Shown here piece after piece: positions 35,921 to 53,700 of a stretch of DNA of 64,000 nucleotides. The notes below the pieces were generated by a model. It searched no databases and had not been told where the DNA came from. It saw nothing but the letters and a program-made list of their open reading frames with translations. Position numbers and translations under genes: made by a program. Within the stretch, counting starts at the first letter, position 1. Every line of letters starts with the position of its first letter. Where the stretch lies: positions 64,842,216 through 64,906,215 of the forward strand of contig NC_088171.1 in assembly GCF_028769735.1 (NCBI RefSeq). Reading direction: 5' to 3'. Origin of the DNA: Zonotrichia leucophrys gambelii. Taxonomy: Eukaryota > Chordata > Aves > Passeriformes > Passerellidae.

Positions 35921-38900
35921 AGCATGAGGGGGATGTTTCCCTTGCCCCTGACGAGGAACAGCGTGGAGAACGCGGCAGGAAAAACGGCACCGGGAAGTCT
36001 GCGGTGCTGCCACTAGTGAGTGGGTCTTGTGTAAGCAAGAGAAACAGCAGGTGCAGGTTTTTCATCGCTTAGTGGTGGCATGGGAAAAGGAGGTAGGAGG
36101 AGAAAGCTTCACCATGACTTTTACTTCCTCAAAACATGAGGAAGAGTGCATTCCTATTACCTAGTTAAAATACATTAAAATGTGGAGTTCTATCTTAACT
36201 GAAAGTAAAGGTGAGAAGTTTCACATTTTATTTTTAGTATCAACTTGCCGTGGAAGGATGGAGGGAGCTGAGCAGTGCAGAAAATCACAAGCATCTTCCC
36301 TGTGTGCAAGTCAATAAAAATGTTACCCAGGACAGAGCCCTGATGCACCACACACCCCTTCCACACACACAAAAAAAAAAAAAACACAAAACAGCATTTA
36401 TCCCAGCACACACATGAAGAAAGGGTGTGTGGAACTAGGAGAGGTGTGGGGGGAATTATGGGGACCTCAAACAAAGGTGATTCTGAAAGCATGCAGAAAT
36501 GTAAAGAGGCAGCAGCTACAGAGGAACAGCTGTAACAAGAAATGGTGTTGGGGAATTTTGTGCTGCCTCAGTTCTGCTTCATACTGGGCTGTTTTAAACA
36601 TCATCAGGGTCCTCCCAGTTCTCTTACATGACTTAACTCCTCAATTCTTTGTCCCCTTTTCATTATCTACAGGAAATAACCATTACCCAGCAGAGTGGAA
36701 TTACTTTCAAGATATTTCTCCTCATAAACTGCACTCTTACTCTCATGCCCCACAATTGGGAATACAATTTTACATGCAGGGGATGACTTGCAGTGACAGA
36801 CAATCCCTATCTTTGGAACATGCCTGTTTGAAGTCACCTGCAAGAACCACCTCATTTTGTGTGAATGGCTGGTGTGCTACAGCTGCTGACTAATTTTAGG
36901 ATGATGGTCTGCTTTGACAATGGGCATGTCAAGATCTACATCAATATAACTATCAAAACAAAAAATAGTATTTTTGCCTGGATTTGCAACTTATTTTGTC
37001 CAGGAACCAATTACCATGCTAGCTTTCAGCTTGAGAGGAGGGGAAGGAAGGCTAGCATAATGTGTTTCCATGATGGGAAGAGCTAGATTTACAGAGGGGA
37101 TGGAAACTGTGCCCATTGGTAACGTACATTCATTGGTGACAAGGCTGGCTAAAATCATTCCTGTGCTGGTCAGGTAGGAGCTGAACAAATTTAAAAGAAG
37201 CTTCCTTCTTCATGCATGCTGAGAATATTAAGGTAAGCTGTAAACACAATTTTCTCTTCCATATACGTGTCAAATGCAGCTACACTAGACATTTGCTCTG
37301 TAAATTCAAGTGCTGCTTTATTTACTTATTTTACCTATTTAGAACAATTTCCATATGGTGACATACCTTTAAAGAAACTCATGACTCAGAAATACTTGTG
37401 GATGTAGTCAAACAACGTCTATTGACATGAGTCACTGAAGTTAAATAAATGTCATTAAAATGAGACAAAACAAAAGGCAAATATATATATATCTCCAGCA
37501 GAATGATAGTGATCATCACCATTTGATCAATCTTCCCTGTGAGTTATATCTGCAAGTTACTTTGAGGTAGCACTAGAAAGAAGCTGTTGGTCCAAGAGCA
37601 TCCCTGCAAAAAGAAACATTCACGGCTTAAGTACCATTTAACCTTTTTGAACACTTTTCAGTCTTCACTGGTTTTTAGCCTGTTTTTTTCTCCCTGTTCA
37701 CTGCAGGATCATTAGCCCCTCAAACCATGGTACTAAAGCTTTTCTGTTCAGAGAAGTGGAAAACAAAAACATTACTGTTCTTCAAGAAATAAGTGGGTTT
37801 TAGGTAAAGGCACTATCTATCTATCACAGCTAGGTACAATGAAGAGTTTATAAAACCAATATTAAGATTCTTCATCAGACTTAAAAAACCCCACAACATT
37901 TCATCTGGGTAAAAAAAGACAGAACACAACCAAAGTGAAATAGCATGGTGTTGAAAACATTGCTCTCAATACTTTTTTTTATGTTTCTACTGCAATCAGC
38001 TCTTTGCAGAACTGAGAGCAGGCATCTGTATGATGGACATGTTCAGGTCTTTGTGTAAGCTTGCTAATTCAGGCAGTAGTTGGACCAGCGCTGGAAGTTT
38101 CCTCAATTAAAAGTCTCAGCAATGAATGCCAGCAGATCTGAGGCACTCATTTTTTCCCAAATTTGTGCTTACACCAACACAGAAGCTTTTTCAGTGTGCA
38201 TCTACAGTAAAGAATTGTGCTGCACACAGTATCTTGATCCCACATATGCACTCCTAACTGGTAAGCAGTATAGACTAGAAAGGCTCAGGAGACAGAAAAC
38301 AAAGAGAGCTGTTTAAAACAGTATCACACAGGCTGGAACCAGCAGACTCCCCCTTCACCTCACTTTTCTTCTGTGCTGACTGAAGAAAATATATTCCCCA
38401 ACATCTCTCAGGTTTGCACAACTAATGACCCAAACAACCTCTTCCACTACATTGCATAAACAGTATTTTCACTATATGGGTACTTTACAGCCCAGAACAG
38501 AAGGTGCATGTCCAAAAAGATTCTCTAATGCAGTGTGAAGACCTTGCTGAGATGTAAAATCTGCATAAATATAGTAACTACAGACTCGGAGGTTTATGTG
38601 CTGTGCTGATACAGTGCTGATCAAAGTGAAATCACACAACTACATGGGCTCCTTATTACATAATTCACACATGGATCAACCTCCCAAAAGCTAAAAATCA
38701 GTGGATATTCTATAGTATTTTACCAAGCCAACACGCACTCTTAGGATCTGATAACACAATGAAAGGTTCCCACAAATTACTTGCTGCAAGTAAAGTATGG
38801 TGATAGGTAATGCTATGCAAAGCAGGATATGCACTTCAAAGCAGGAAGCTTCCAGGTCTCTGCCTGGGTTATAATCGTCCAGCTTGTGATGACGGTGCTT

Positions 38901-40490
38901 GCTAGATACAAAATCCTTTGCCTAGCAACTGGCTTGTACTACCAGGCTCAGGCACCACAACTGTGCACTACAAATGAAGTGACATCAAATCCAGCATGGT
39001 TTTTTAAGTTTAACACCCCCACATCCAAACTCAAGGGGCCTGAATCTACTATGTTGAGTTGTCTCCTTCTGCAGTCCTGTGAAACAATTCTATACAGACA
39101 CAGAATTCCCCTCCCCATCCAGATTCTCTTTGCTTCATTTATTCCACTTTCTGTCACATTCCCATTAATAATCTCCCTACTGTGACTCTCCAAAGACTGA
39201 CAGCTCACACCAGGGAAACATTCATGTACAAAATCCCAGTTTTCAGCCACTTTGCAACTAGTTCTCTCCAAAGCAGGAAAACAGTCTAAGACTGTGATAG
39301 TAATGTCCCTGCCTAAACTAACAGCTTTTGTTTGCTCTCTTTCTCCATACGCAGTGCACAAAATTCAGGAAGAATGAAGTTCCTATATCACACCAGAAGA
39401 CCTTTCTAGTTTAGTGCATCTGTATTTCATGGGTGGAACTTAAAAAAAATCCCAGCTGAAATTAAACTGTGAAAAAAGAGGGAGATTCTGGTGAGCAGGT
39501 AGAAGGGACTTGCTGTGCCAAGTCATCACTCTGCAATGCAGTACTAGTTTCACATTTAAGAACAGCATATAGGTTATGACCACCACTTCAATGTAATTAA
39601 GTCATTAAAGAAAAAAAAAACCTGCCATCCTAGCAATTATGGTTTAGACTGCCCCCAAAACACACATCAGTACCAAAATGCCTTCAGTAGCTTTAGCAGC
39701 TTTCACATGTATTAGCTATATGATAATATACACTTTTTCTCTTCAAAAAGTATTCTTTTGTTTCCAGCCTGAATTTATTTCATTGTGTACATTAAGTAGT
39801 AACAGGAGCTTAAGACCCTATGACTGGAAAGTACTTTATACCCTTTCAGATAATAATAGTTTAGAGGAAGCCACTCAGAAGTTGCTGTCTGAAAGCAGAA
39901 CTTTCTTCATCGCCATCTCCCCTAACCTCTTTTGACTTCAATACTGAGAACTGTCATCCTAAAATGTTATAGACCTCATGACTATGAAACATCTGAGCAC
40001 AAAGACTGAACAAATAACAAATGTTTAGGATAGGGTGCAACTTAGTTGAAGAGGATACTGGGATACTCTAATTCCTGATGGGTTTTTCTTCCCTCTTTAA
40101 ACCACAGGGTTTTCTCCAAGGATTTTTACGTGTAAGAACAGGTATTATATTACACCAATTTCTTTGCTGTAAAAGGTCAGATGAGAAGACTAACAAGAAG
40201 GGCAGAAATAAAACTATCAGTAGGTACCATCCTATCATCCTTAGTCTTTGGAATGTTTGCAGCTACAGCAGCTCTGAGTTTACACTTCTGTATGTTAAAA
40301 CTGGACAGCACGTTAAATTAAGAGCTTGTAAGATTGCCTAGGCATCTTGGGAGTATGTGAGAGCTAGCTCTTGCTAGTGCTGATGCCCATACCAAAGACA
40401 AGTGAAATATCCCTACTGCCTCCAGCTAAGCTCCACAAGCCAGAAGGAGAAAGTGTTTCGCATATATGAGTAAAATCCCTTGCTGGCCAG
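35921..40490. other. Intergenic region between NUP153 and the TRNAU1AP-like gene
   Basis: Mostly AT-rich sequence. A short stretch near 36230-36380 may be a diverged CR1 piece; a short (AT)n tract lies near 37482-37492. I recognise no gene. The last part before 40507 lies beyond the TRNAU1AP-like polyadenylation signal. Confidence 0.6.
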
Positions 40491-40506
40491 TTTGCAGAAA
40501 CAAAAT

Positions 40507-40512
40507 TTTATT
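40507..40512 (-). terminator. TRNAU1APL: Polyadenylation signal AATAAA, TRNAU1AP-like gene
   Basis: AATAAA on the minus strand about 240 nt after the stop codon, giving a short 3' UTR. Confidence 0.75.
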
Positions 40513-40754
40513 TACACAGGCAAGTCTATCTTTAGACCCCATTGAACTCTTTACATTTCTAGAATATTTACATGATTTCAAGATGCTCCAAGTGATGAAC
40601 AAAACAAAACAAAGAAAAAGATTACAGAAACTGCCAAAAGCATAGCAAAAGAAACCCCAACCTATCATTGTGCTTTAAAACTTATGATCTAGAGTAATGT
40701 AGAAGAAATGTAATTTTAGCACCTTGGTCATAACGGTCATGCTATATAAGACAC

Positions 40755-47388
<6,634 letters not shown>

Positions 47389-47400
<12 letters not shown>

Positions 47401-47469
47401 GGTTCAAACTGTCTTCTGTCTTTCTCGAACAGGAAAACTGCGCAGGTTCAATTTATTACACTCCTTCAG
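47389..47469 (-). CDS. TRNAU1APL: TRNAU1AP-like exon with start codon (coding 47400-47389)
   Basis: The acceptor TTTTTTCAG precedes 47469 and the donor GTAAGA follows 47389. 47469-47401 is 5' UTR; the last 12 nt code MASQ. TGA, two codons before the ATG in frame, fixes the start unless this exon is skipped; in that case Met7 in the next exon (ATGGCA) could serve. Confidence 0.87.
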
Positions 47470-47823
47470 CTGAAAAAAATGTAGGGGAGAAAAAAGATGA
47501 AGGATTTTATCCTCAATATTAATTACTTTCAAATATGTTCACCCCACCATATGCTTTAAAGTTATTAATTGAGAACTTAATTTTCTGAGTTCCAACTTGT
47601 CACTGCTTGTACATTGGAAATAGAAAAAATATATGGCTAACAGGATTATGATTAGATGTAATCTTCACTGTCCTAAACTATAACAGACCAAAAAGTTTTC
47701 CCATTGTCCAAAGAAAGCACTAGAAAATTCTAGAGATTGTTTAAGTCTCGTATACCTTACCCTTAATTCTGAAATACCTACATATAATTAAATGAGCCTA
47801 GCTTGGTCGTATCCTATGCAAGC

Positions 47824-48421
47824 TGTTACAGCTCCAGAGCTCAGTCCCCAAGGGGACTGGGTGCTAGAAGCCAGCTCGCTCTCAGACCAAGGCCGCGGGT
47901 TAGCCCCTAGCAAGCAGGGAATATTCAGCTCTTAGTGATTAGGCAGCTCTTGTGATTTCAGCTTTGCTTGCTAGGTAGCTTTTCCCTTAGCCTAAGGCTC
48001 CAGCAGACGGTAGAGAGAGGAGAAGCAGAAGACGCTGGCTGTTCCACGAGTATGGCTTTATTGTAGGGGTCCGTGAAGGGTCTCAGCTCTTCTTCTTCCG
48101 AGTTAGTAGGGGTACAGTATGCTACTTTTATACCCTTGGCCTGGATCCAATCCTGACCAATGGCAAAGGTGTTAGAGTGACCATAAGTGACCAATAGTAG
48201 GGTTTAACACAATATTGCCTTACATGGCTATAGGGATAAGGTACAAGGCAGATGTCCCTGGAGACAGGAAACTTCTTTGCCGCTGTGTCAGCATTCTATT
48301 CTCCAAGGGGCCCTGGCTAAACCTGAGGGGTTTACTACATATAATAACCCAATAATCCAGAAGATTCTAAAATAGTTAAAAGCAAGGCAGAAGATAGAGG
48401 TTTCAGTATGTTTTGTACAAC
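47824..48421 (-). mobile_element. Solo LTR of an endogenous retrovirus-like element
   Basis: On the minus strand the sequence has CCAAT-type motifs (ATTGGTCAGGATTGG near 48150-48165), a TATA box TATAAAAG at 48132-48125, and AATAAA at 48062-48057, about 65 nt apart, the spacing of a U3/R promoter and polyadenylation unit. Candidate TG and CA ends are at 48421 and 47824, but I saw no target-site duplication, so the edges are uncertain. No internal viral genes adjoin. It lies in the 5' intron of the TRNAU1AP-like gene, in the same sense. Confidence 0.75.
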
Positions 48422-50110
48422 CTCGTCAGTTTCCTCCCCTTTTAGCCAGATTTAAATTTACTTGTACCACAAACTATGCAGCTGAAAACAAGCAGTGGTA
48501 CACTTCCTATGTGCTAAAGGATATGAGAAATAAAAACAGGAAGAGGACATAGCACAAGCAAACATCTTTCTCTGCACCTTTTCTCCTCCCTCTCGCCTTC
48601 TCCACATACACATTTCACTCATTACCATCAAAACCAAAACCAGCAAATAACATTTCACTGCCATCACTAAAACAGTGGACACACTTTCCTCAAGAGCTAT
48701 GCATCTCTGTTGATCCCAATATCCTTTCTTTAGGCTTTTTCCCCTAGTCATCCAACAAATATAAATCAGTGCAAAAACTAACTTCATTTGGAAAATACTC
48801 TGCATTTAATTTCACACACAGGTGTTCTTCACCCCTACTGATTTCTTACATCTGGTGTATCCTGTGCAGATATTTGATGGTCGAAGTTCTAGTTCCCATT
48901 TCCATGCAGGAATTTATGTAATGTTTCAGATCTTGGCTGATTAAGTCCACAGCCACATAATGCAATAAACACAGAGCATCTACAGTGCCTTCAAGGCTTG
49001 CCTGCATAGTTCAGAGCACTACTTGGATTAGACTAACTTGACACAGGATAGCCATAAATCATAACTAGTTTCTATGCATGGTGCTATTCAGAATAACTAC
49101 GGACTTCATCCCCACAGCCGTTGTGAAGCCAAGAAAAGAGTCAAGCACAAACAGCCTAAAATACTAGTAAGGTTAGTGTATGCTACACTGAGCACATGCT
49201 AACTGAAAGTAATTGTGTTCATTATAAAGAATTATCAGCAGCAAATTCTGCCTCTTAAGGCTTGTCATTACTAACGCAAATATCCACGTAACAACGTTCC
49301 TGTAACATTAGCTTTCAATAAAAAGAACCATGAACTCCATCATGCTCTCAACACTGAAATACTGATTTTTGAATTCACAACTGCCCAGAAACTGTTTTTA
49401 AACTTACCACTTTTCACTCCTGCAGACTTGATGGAAGATGGCACGCACGACACAGTGCTCTTGTTGCAAGAGGCTATCGGGAGGCAAGCGATACAAGGGC
49501 TTCTTGGTAGGTTATCACCAACTTTTATGCAAAAATGGTTTTGTACACCTCCCTGTCACACGTTCACCTTTTCACTAGAAAACAAGATCATTTTAAAAGC
49601 AGTTAAAACAGCATGTACTGACATAATACATTTTTTTACATTTGCTTTAACTGTATCTACAGTCACAGGTAGCTTTCATTTAAGCAGCTTCAACCTCCAG
49701 AATTCAAACACATCTTTAATTGGATTACACACACACCATAGCAGCTTTTTTTTTTTGTTCCACTTTCTTTCATGACTGTGTTCATACGGCAAAAAGGTGG
49801 GCGAAGCTGTTCACGGCCCTAATCGTCCGTGCAAACACCGTTCACGGAGGCAGCGGGCAATTCACCCCCGTTCCTTTGGCACTAATTCCGCTCACACGAG
49901 GCGCTAGGGCAGGGCACGGGGATGAGGGAGCCTCCCAGAGCGCTCGGGGCCGGCGCGGTGACCCCGGCCGAGCCCAGGCCCGAGCCGTGACGCATTTCTC
50001 TAAGCGAGCCACTCGGCACGACGGGAAGAGCCCGACCACAAGTGCGCCCCGCCCGGCCGCGGCCCTCCGTGAGCGGCCACACTGGCGCCGGGGCCGCGCT
50101 TCCTGCTTAC

Positions 50111-50420
50111 GTACTACGCGATAAGAAATTAAGTAATGAAAAAATATAAAATAAAACGACCCGACGAAATAACGAAAGCCGGCGGGGCCCGGGGCTGGGC
50201 TGGTTCTCTGGTGCCTCGGCCCAAGCGCCGCTGGGGCCTCCTCGCCCCGCGCACCCTGAGGCAGGCGGGGGCCCCGCGGCCCCGGGGAAGGAAAAGGGCC
50301 GAACATCCCAGCCCCACCCACCCCTCGTTCCCAATAGATCGGTCCGCGCCCCTTTTCCCCGCTAGCAGCCCCCGATCCCGAGCACCGCTCCCCCTCCCCC
50401 CCTCGCCATCCCGGCACTAA
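50111..50420 (-). other. TRNAU1APL: Candidate untranslated first exon of the TRNAU1AP-like gene
   Basis: A strong donor (TAC followed by GTAAGC, exon end 50111) lies on the minus strand inside the CpG island. A second donor-like site (AGTG followed by GTAAGTTT, end 49408) could belong to an alternative 5' exon. Either would splice to the acceptor at 47469. Inferred from splice signals only; the upstream limit is arbitrary. Confidence 0.45.
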
Positions 50421-50689
50421 CGCCTCTCGTCCTCCCCGCCGCCATCACCGCCAGCGCCGCTTCCGCCCCGCGAGGCCCCCCCTGCGCGGGCTGCCCCGCG
50501 CGCAGCCTGACCCCTCGCCGCTTCCTCCGCCGCTTCCCGCTCCGCGGCGGCTCCCACGGGATTCTCCTCACTCGCGCGGAGCGAGCGCTGCCGGACGCCA
50601 GCGCGGGGCCAGCGCGGAGCGGCGCAGGCAGCGCGGCGGACGGGCGGAAGAGCCAGCGGGAGCCCCGGGGCGGCGCCGTGCGGTGGCGG

Positions 50690-50752
50690 ATGGAGCTGGT
50701 GGCGGGGTGCTACGAGCAGGTGCTGCTGGGGTTCGCCACGCGGCCCGGCCAG
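50690..50752 (+). CDS. PAK1IP1: PAK1IP1 coding exon 1
   Basis: MELVAGCYEQVLLGFATRPG plus Q, 21 codons, donor GTAACG. Lies in the CpG island; a CR1 fragment begins only about 35 bp into the intron. Confidence 0.96.
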
Positions 50753-53700
50753 GTAACGGGAGCCGGGGGAACGGGAGGGAGGGAAGAAGCACAGAACGGT
50801 CTGGGTGGGAAGGGACCTTGGAGGCCCTCTCGTTCCAACCCCCTGCCGCGGGCAGGGGCATCTTCCCGAGACCAGCGTGTTCGGAGCCACATCCAGCCCG
50901 GTCTGGAACGTCTCCGGGGAATTATGTGGGGGAAATGCCCCGCCCGCCCCCCTGGGAGCGCGCCCCGGCACTCACCGTCTCGCCCGTCCGCAGCCGCGGT
51001 TCCGGGCGCCGCCGGGGCTCTTAAAGCGCCTTGCGGGGGCGGGGCGGCCTCTCCGCGGCCTCTGCCGCCAGACTCGGCCCCCTCGCTGGCCCGAAGCGCT
51101 CCCGGCAGCTGCGCCGGAGCCACGTGCGTGCGGGGTCCGCGGTGCGGGGCCGCTCCTCCCGGCGCCGTGCGGAGGGTGGAGGGATGGATGAATGGATGGG
51201 ACGTGGGCTGGGGGCGCGTGGAAGGCGTGTCTTCAGCCTGCCGTGATGGAAAACGAGAGAGTCCGCCTTTCCTGCTCTTGGGATTTATCTCTGTGCAGAG
51301 ACAGCTTCGTCTAAGCACAGCACTGCTTACAAGGGGCGGTTTGCAGGCTTAAATGCTTTGGACTAATCTCCTAGCAGCACATTAACTCAGGAAGATCCCA
51401 TTACGCTTACAGCTAAGTATAATTCCTCCGCCTGTACTCGTGAGGCCACACCTCACGATTCTGGACCCCTCAAATCAGAAAAGACATTGAGATGCTGGAG
51501 CAACTCCAGAGAAAGGCAGTGGAGCTGCTGAAGGAGCACAAGTTCAGTGAGGAGTGTCTGAGGGAGCTGGGTTGTTTAGTCTGGAGAAAAGGAGGCTCAA
51601 GGGGACCTTATCATTGTCTACAACTGTACAAAAGGAGGCTGTAGCCAGGTGAGGGTTGGCCTCTCCTCTGAGGCAGCCAGTGACAGGGCAAGAGGACATG
51701 GCCTCACACTGTGCCAGCTGACATTCAGGTTGGGCATTCAGCCTTCATCAAGCAAGAATTTCTTCATAGCAAGGGTGATTAGACATTGGAATGCACTGCC
51801 CAGGGAGGTGGTGGAGTCACCATCCATGGAGGTTAAGGAACTCAGTGCCATGGTCTGGTTGACAAGGTGATGTTCAGTCATGGGTTGGACATCATGATCC
51901 CAGAGGTCTTTTCCAACCTATTTGATTCTATGATTCTGATTTTTGCACGTATACTTTTTCAGCTTTTGCTTTTAAAAAATAAAATTATGGGACAATGAAG
52001 TGGAAGCTTTCTGTGGTAAGCTTGAGAAAGACCTGTTGGTTTTGCATTTCATTTACAGTCTTGGACAGTCGTCCCTGATTTTACACATCATGCCCACACT
52101 GCCTCATTGTCAGCAGTAGCAGTGAATAACAGATATGTGGTCACTGGGAGCAGAGATGAGACAATCCAAATCTATGACATGAAAAAGAAGATTGAACATG
52201 GGGCGCTGCTACAGCACAATGGTAAGGGATCATTTCTTTGTAAAAAACCGTAATGATAAAAAATTGTAGCTGAAAAACTGGCCCTTGCTAGAAAAATACT
52301 GGGGTTTTTTTTCTAATAAGACTCTAGTAGTGGTGGTGTTGCAGCCATGATGGTCTGATCATACAAACAAGGTAAGCTTTTGAGCATAGAAGGTAAAAAC
52401 AATTACTCTGGTATTAGCTCACAAATGCTGCTGCTGCTTTAAATTATTTGTAGTTTTATGAAGTGGTTTAGAAGTTATGAGCCACAAATGGCTTATGTGC
52501 CATTCTTCTTCTATCAAGATGGTTTATCTAGATCATGCCTACTCCCAGCTACTGTCTTTCCCAGTGTTCTTGCCCCTGTTACAAGTGTACATGTACCACA
52601 CAAAAGAGAGTTTGTGTGTGAAAGCAGGCTGCTGCTGTCAGAGGAGTTAACCTGGTACATTTCCCACTGTGTGTGCTGCCTGAATTACAGCTTCAAAGTA
52701 CATGACAGAGTCACAGAACAGTTTGGATTGGAGAGGATCTTTTAAAAGCCGTCTAGTCCAACCCCACTGCAGTGAGCAGGGGCATCTTCAACCAGATCAG
52801 GTTACGCAGAGCCCCATCCAATTTGGCCTTGAGCGTTTCCAAGGACAGGGAATCAACCACATGTCTGGGCAGCTGTTCCAGTGTATCACTGCTGCCCTTG
52901 TAAAAACACTTCTTCCTTACCTCTAATCTAAATCGACCCTCTTTAGTCTAAAACCTTAACCTATCACAACAGGCCCTGCTAAAAGGTTTGTCCCGATCTT
53001 TCTTCTAAGCCTCCTTCAAGTACTGGAAGGCCACAGTAAGGTATCCCTGCAGCCTCTTCCCATCTGAATTCCAGTTCTTTCAGCTTTTCCTCACAGGAGA
53101 GGTGTTCCATCTCTCTGGTCATCTTCACGCCCTTCTCTGGACTTGCTTCAACAGGTCCACCTCATTCTTGTTGGAGCTGGATGCAGTGTTCCAGGTGGGG
53201 TGTCTGAAGAGCAGAGCAGAGGGGCAGAATCCCCTTCCTCAATCTGCTGCCCACGCTGCCTTAGATGTAGCCCAGGACATATTTGTCTTTCTGGGCTGGA
53301 AGCACACATTTCCAGGTCATGTCCAGCCTCTCATCTCTCAGCAAGCCTAAGTCCTTTCCAGCAGAGCTGCCCTCAATCTGTCCATCCCCCAGCCTGTGCT
53401 GATACCAGCTAGCACTGTGCCTTGTGGAACTTGGAGATTCAAGCCCACTGCTTGAACTTGTTCGTGTCCCTCTGGATGGCATCCCATCCCTCACCACTTA
53501 CAGAGTCTGGTGTCATCTGTAAACTAGCTGAGGGTGCACCCTCTGTCTATATCATTGGTACAGTCATCTGTTAATGGCTGTCCAAATAAATCTGTTTGGG
53601 TCATTTGTAGCTCAGTATTGATTAATCAAAAAGATCCAGGAGCTAGACTGAGCGTGGTAACTGCATTTAACTCATGTATGATACATCTGGTGATTGTGGG

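Larger units (their letters stand above)
49840..51240. promoter_or_regulatory. Bidirectional CpG island, TRNAU1AP-like / PAK1IP1
   Basis: About 1.4 kb of dense CpG covers the PAK1IP1 start codon (50690, plus strand) and the presumed 5' end of the TRNAU1AP-like gene (minus strand). The head-to-head arrangement matches human C6orf52/PAK1IP1. No TATA box seen in the stretch between them. Confidence 0.85.

Noticed and set aside
36230..36380. Possible CR1 piece with a CAGAGCCCTGATGCACCAC motif
   Set aside because: Only a short, poor match to CR1; left as part of the unclassified intergenic region.
49842..51352. Long open frames (up to 224 codons) near the PAK1IP1 promoter
   Set aside because: CpG-island composition effect; the real coding part is only 50690-50752.
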